Origin: Takakia lepidozioides
Taxonomy: Eukaryota; Streptophyta; Takakiopsida; Takakiales; Takakiaceae
Assembly (NCBI GenBank): GCA_030704615.1
Contig: CM060732.1
Span: 35,819,053 to 35,879,052 of the forward strand
Direction: 5' to 3'
DNA length: 60,000 bases
Shown: positions 56,150 to 60,000 of the stretch, in pieces
Position numbering within the stretch: position 1 is the first letter of the stretch
Layout: every line of letters begins with the position of its first letter
Notes under the pieces: model-generated
Database searches by the model: none
What the model was told of the DNA's origin: nothing
The model's input: only the letters and a program-made list of their open reading frames with translations
Made by a program: the position numbers and the translations under genes

Positions 56150-59100
56150 ATGGAGTTAGCACGTTTGTTTGGCGATTACGACAAATTTGACAGTTCTAAA
56201 AACTACATCAATTGGAGTGCTCGTGTGCAGACCTTACTTGAACGAGATGAAGTCTGGGACGAACTAAACTTTTACTGGTGAAAATGTTGACGATGATTTT
56301 GCTGAGGATGATGCAGGTGATGTAGCTGTCAACGAAGGTGGTGACGTCAATGCTCCTATGCAACCTCGATATACTCCTCAGCAAATCCGACGTTTTAAAG
56401 TAAAAGCTCGTTCTATTCTGACTGCTACAGTCAAGGACAAGTTTTTGCCTACAATTCGTCAGTATGCTAACGATCATGTTGAATGCTGGAATCACTTCAA
56501 ACAGCGCTTCGAAGGTGATTTGATTCAACGTCAGCTTCTTTTGGAGCAGCAGTTACAAGCCATAAAAATAACAGATGGCACAACCATCAAGGATTACCTC
56601 AAGGAAGTTGATGACCTCTCTTCTCAACTGGCGGCCATCAACGCTGTTGTTGACAGCGTTCGTCTCATACATATTGTTCTTCGTGGGCTCCCATTGAGTT
56701 GGGGTCCATTTATCTCCAGCTTCGGCTTTGATCTGTCTCGGCAACCCGCACCGACTTATAGCAATCTGGTGGAACGTCTCCAAGCCGAAGAATACTGGAG
56801 GAAAGGCAAACAAGAAGAAGTCGTTGAACATGCTATGATGGCCTCTCGCTTTCGGGCCCCACAGGTGGAAGAGCTCACGGGTATCGTCCATCTACTCCAA
56901 CTCACCGTGGTTTCTCACGACCTAGTCCTGACCGTGGACGTCGTGTAGTTGGGGCATGCAACTATTGTGCTAAGCATGGACACTGGGAAGCTGAGTGCGA
57001 ACTGAAAAAGCTTGATGATTAGATCTCACAGCTATGGCTCCGAGCTTCCAATCTCCGCAGAGTGAAACCACAAGCTAATTTAGCTGAAGCATATGATGAC
57101 TATGAAAAAAGGTTGGTGACTTCTCTGAAGAAATTTTAGCTAGCTTTACAGAGTTAGGACTTGATCAGCGAGACTGGTACATGGACTCCGGTGTAAGTAA
57201 CCATATTACCGGTGATAAAGCAGCCTTGTCCGAATTTGTGCCTAGCTCGTCTAATCCATCTGTAACCACAGCTGGCAGCTCCAAGCTTCCCATTTTGGGC
57301 AAGGGCATCGCAAATGTTGATAATAAAGTTGTACGCAATGTCGTCCCGGGTGCACATAAGAATCTCATGTCTGTTGGCAAGCTAACAGATGTTGGGCATC
57401 TTATTCTTTTTTTATTCCAAAGCTTGTTATGTGTTTAATCCTCAGCTTGTTGCTTTCCAAGCTACTCGAAATCCACGTAACAACTTGTACCGTCTTTCTG
57501 CTACATTGCCTGGCCAACACAAGCATCGATATTCACAAGGCATCACTTCTCTTCCTTCATTCAATCATTGTCGTCCACATACAGCTCGGGATTTGTTACA
57601 CGAGGTTGTTTCAGAACCACCCCAAGTTCTTGAAATTACACAAACCAATACCGATGTGGTCGATCTTTGGCACAGGTGGCTTAGTCATCTTCATTTCCAA
57701 TCGGCTTATCATATGACGACTAAGGAGCTAGTCACGGGGATTCCCAAACTTCCATTGGCCAAACGAACATGCACCTCTTGCATAGTTGCTAAGCAGCATC
57801 GCGAAAGGATTCCTAAACGGGCGCAAACACAAACAACCCAACCATTTCAGCTGGTACATTCGGACTTATGTGGACCAGTAAAAACGACTACTTCTGCCAA
57901 GTATGTTTTAACATTTATTGACGATTACTCTCGCTTTAGTTGAGTGTATTTTCTCGCTAATAAAATTGAAGCTTTTGCTCATTTTAAGGAGTTCAAGGCC
58001 ATGATTGAAAGTCAATTCCAGTCGAGAATTTCCTGTCTGAGGACAGATCGTGGTGGCGAGTATATGTCTCATGACTTTCTTCAATACTGCCACTACCTTG
58101 GAATTCGTCGCCAATTGACTGCTCCCAGCACCCCACATCAAAATGGTGTTGCTGAGCGGAAGAATCGGACTTTGCTCGAAGCTGCTCGTGCTATCTTCAT
58201 AGACTCCAAATTCCCCAGTTTTCTCTGGATGGAAGCTATTCGTGCTGCTGCCTACGTCCTCAACCGTTGCTGTACTCGGGCTCTACATCTCAAAACCCCT
58301 TCTCAACGGTAATAAACCCAACTTTTCTCATCTTCGTGTTCTCAGATGTACTGCCTTTGTCCATATTCCATCTCAATTTAGGTCCAAACTTCAGGCTAAG
58401 GCAGTTTAGGCAGTTCTTGTTGGTTATGATACTCAAACAAAAGGCTACCGGTGCTACAATCCACTCCGTCGTCGAATTCTCATTAGCCCGAATGTCACTT
58501 TTGTTGAAGAGTCGCCTGGGGATTTCCAGCATGTGCCTCCTCTTCCCACATTCTTTGATGAATTGTTGCATGTTCTTGGTCCGGATCAGGCTCACCCTCG
58601 TGAGCCAGAGAGGGAGATTGCCCAAGAACATCATCAGCATGAACAGCCTGAACCAGAGCAACACTTTGAAGCTGCTACTGATGAGGACAGGCCTTCATTG
58701 GAACCTCAGCAGCAGATTGATTTCTCAGCCTCTACAGCAAATACTAGCCAACGACCTATGCAGCCTACTCGTCGTTCTACCAGAGCATCAAGAGGAAAAA
58801 TTCCGAATAAGTACAATGATTTTGAGCTCTACTTACCAGATGACATTGCAATGCGGGAAGAATTTGAGTCTCTGCTGAAGAACAGGACTTGGGAGCTGAC
58901 TGAGTTACCAGCGGGTAGACGTCCACTGTCGGCCAGATGGATTTATAGAGCTAAGCCCATCAATGACATCAACAGTCCAACCAGGACTCGTTTCAAAGCA
59001 CGACTTGTGGCTAGAGGCATAGAGCAACACGGCATTAATTACAAAGAAACTTTTGCTCCAGTTGTTCGCTGGTCAACTTTGAGGGCTATACATAGCGATG

Positions 59101-60000
59101 GCAGTTGCTGCTGGGTGGCCAATTTCACACATGGACGTTGTTATTGCTTTTCTTAATGGAAACCTTGAAGAAGTAATCTACATGCAGCAACCACTGGGCT
59201 TTGAAGAAAAAAGACTTGAGCATTTGGTATGCAAGTTAAGGAAATCTTTGTATGGGCTAAAGCAATCTCCACGTGCATGGTATCACGAGATTGACTCATT
59301 TCTGAGAACTGAAGGCTGGATCCGCAGTGACCGAGACCCTAACCTATACTATTTGGAAGAAGGATCAGCTGTTGTTTTCCTGCTTCTGTACGTCGATGAT
59401 CTCTTGATTACAGGAAATGATGCCTCAAAAATTTCTCAGGTAAAGCAGCAACTTCAAAATAAATATGAGATAAAGGATCTCGGTGAGATCACTAAGTACC
59501 TTGGCGTTGAGTTTGCTCGCACAGATCAAGGGATGCTAATGCATCAACGTACATATGCTCAACAAATTTTGAAGGACCAAGGCATGGAAGATTGTAGGAT
59601 GGAGCACACACCACTTCCCGATGGATTTGTAACTCAATCTGAAACGGGCACTGCTCCGGTTGATATTACTGAGTATTGCCAATTGGTGGGAAAATTGTTG
59701 TTCTTAACTAACACTCACCCATACCTTTCATATGTTGTCGGATTGGTGGCTCGGTTTATGTCAAAACCACATCAACAACATATGGAAGCAGTATATCACA
59801 TTCTACGCTATGTGAGGAAAACAATGGACTACGGCCTTTTCTTCCAATGCAGCCCCAATCTCACTCTCGCTGGCTATTCGGATGCTGATTATTTGGGTTG
59901 CTTAGAGATTTGACGCTCTACTGGTGGTTCTGTGTTCACGATGGTCAAGCAAAAGGCAAGCCACCGTTTCAGACAGCACTATAGAAGCCGAATATAAAGC
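56150..60000 (+). pseudogene. Ty1/copia gag-pol, several lesions, continues past the window
   Basis: Gag starts at ATG 56150 (MELARLFGDYDKFDSSKNYI) and shifts by one base near 56270. It continues through QRQLLLEQQLQAIK and LRGLPLSWGPFISSFG to a CCHC knuckle, CNYCAKHGHWEAEC, near 56960. The protease has WYMDSGVSNHITGD (57177 on). Pre-integrase is LWHRWLSHLHF. Integrase acids are in HSDLCGPVKT, RTDRGGEYMS and HQNGVAERKNRTL, with TGA at 57941-57943 between the first two. RT runs from WELTELPAGRRPLSARWIY through FKARLVARGIEQHGINYKET to YVDD (59389-59400), with a frameshift near 59092. RNase H has LAGYSDADYLG, TGA at 59911-59913, a shift near 59935, then SDSTIEAEYKA at the window edge. Order PR-INT-RT-RNase H defines copia. 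About five frameshifts and stops make this copy non-autonomous. Confidence 0.93.

Overview
The window is nuclear DNA of a green plant (streptophyte), most likely a seed-free land plant or a close algal relative. The genes have GT-AG introns and plant-type products: an RH3-type DEAD-box helicase, a SPARK-domain receptor kinase like Arabidopsis At1g11050, Mediator subunit MED21 and a histone H3 with plant S-phase promoter motifs. It also has a PKA catalytic-subunit-like kinase, which seed plants are generally thought to lack. The lineage cannot be fixed from sequence alone. Roughly half of the window is transposable-element (TE) DNA in various states of decay.

Layout. 1-3600: decayed Ty3/gypsy element on the minus strand with part of its reverse transcriptase (RT) inverted. 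3805-4304: a 500-N assembly gap. 4433-5401 (-): broken DGNHR-motif protein. 5370-5869: six dispersed iteron-like repeats. 6273-9754 (+): broken MULE-type transposase. 9755-12000: gene-free repeats (bZIP-like palindrome clusters, a ~100-bp module array, a 121-bp duplication, foldback hairpins). 12007-13067 (+): second MULE relic with a SWIM finger. 13385-13790: degenerate minisatellite. 14073-14450 (-): Ulp1-like protease relic. 15132-19884 (+): RH3-type helicase, ten exons. 22442-25080 (-): non-LTR element with 55-bp tandem repeats at its 5' side. 27574-32419 (+): SPARK receptor kinase, two exons, with an antisense non-LTR element inside its intron. 34445-36165: non-LTR and hAT/DUF659 relics. 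36669-37850: palindromic AT-rich satellite. 38990-42060: gypsy fragment, primer-binding site and LTR-like region. 43057-44491 (-): DUF716/TMEM45 membrane protein. 45836-47958 (+): MED21. 49432-53100 (+): PKA-C-like kinase, thirteen exons. 54129-54539 (-): histone H3. 55688-60000 (+): Ty1/copia element running off the window.

The six host genes (helicase, receptor kinase, DUF716 protein, MED21, AGC kinase, H3) have coherent exon chains whose lengths close in frame, and none carries a disabling mutation. The TE genes are nearly all broken by in-frame stops and small frameshifts; the copy inside the receptor-kinase intron is the exception, with one long open frame. The host genes do not form an operon or an obvious pathway. 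The most unusual block is 4433-9754, where a conserved but uncharacterised DGNHR-motif protein and a MULE-type transposase are divergently arranged around a set of iteron-like repeats. It could be one composite mobile element.
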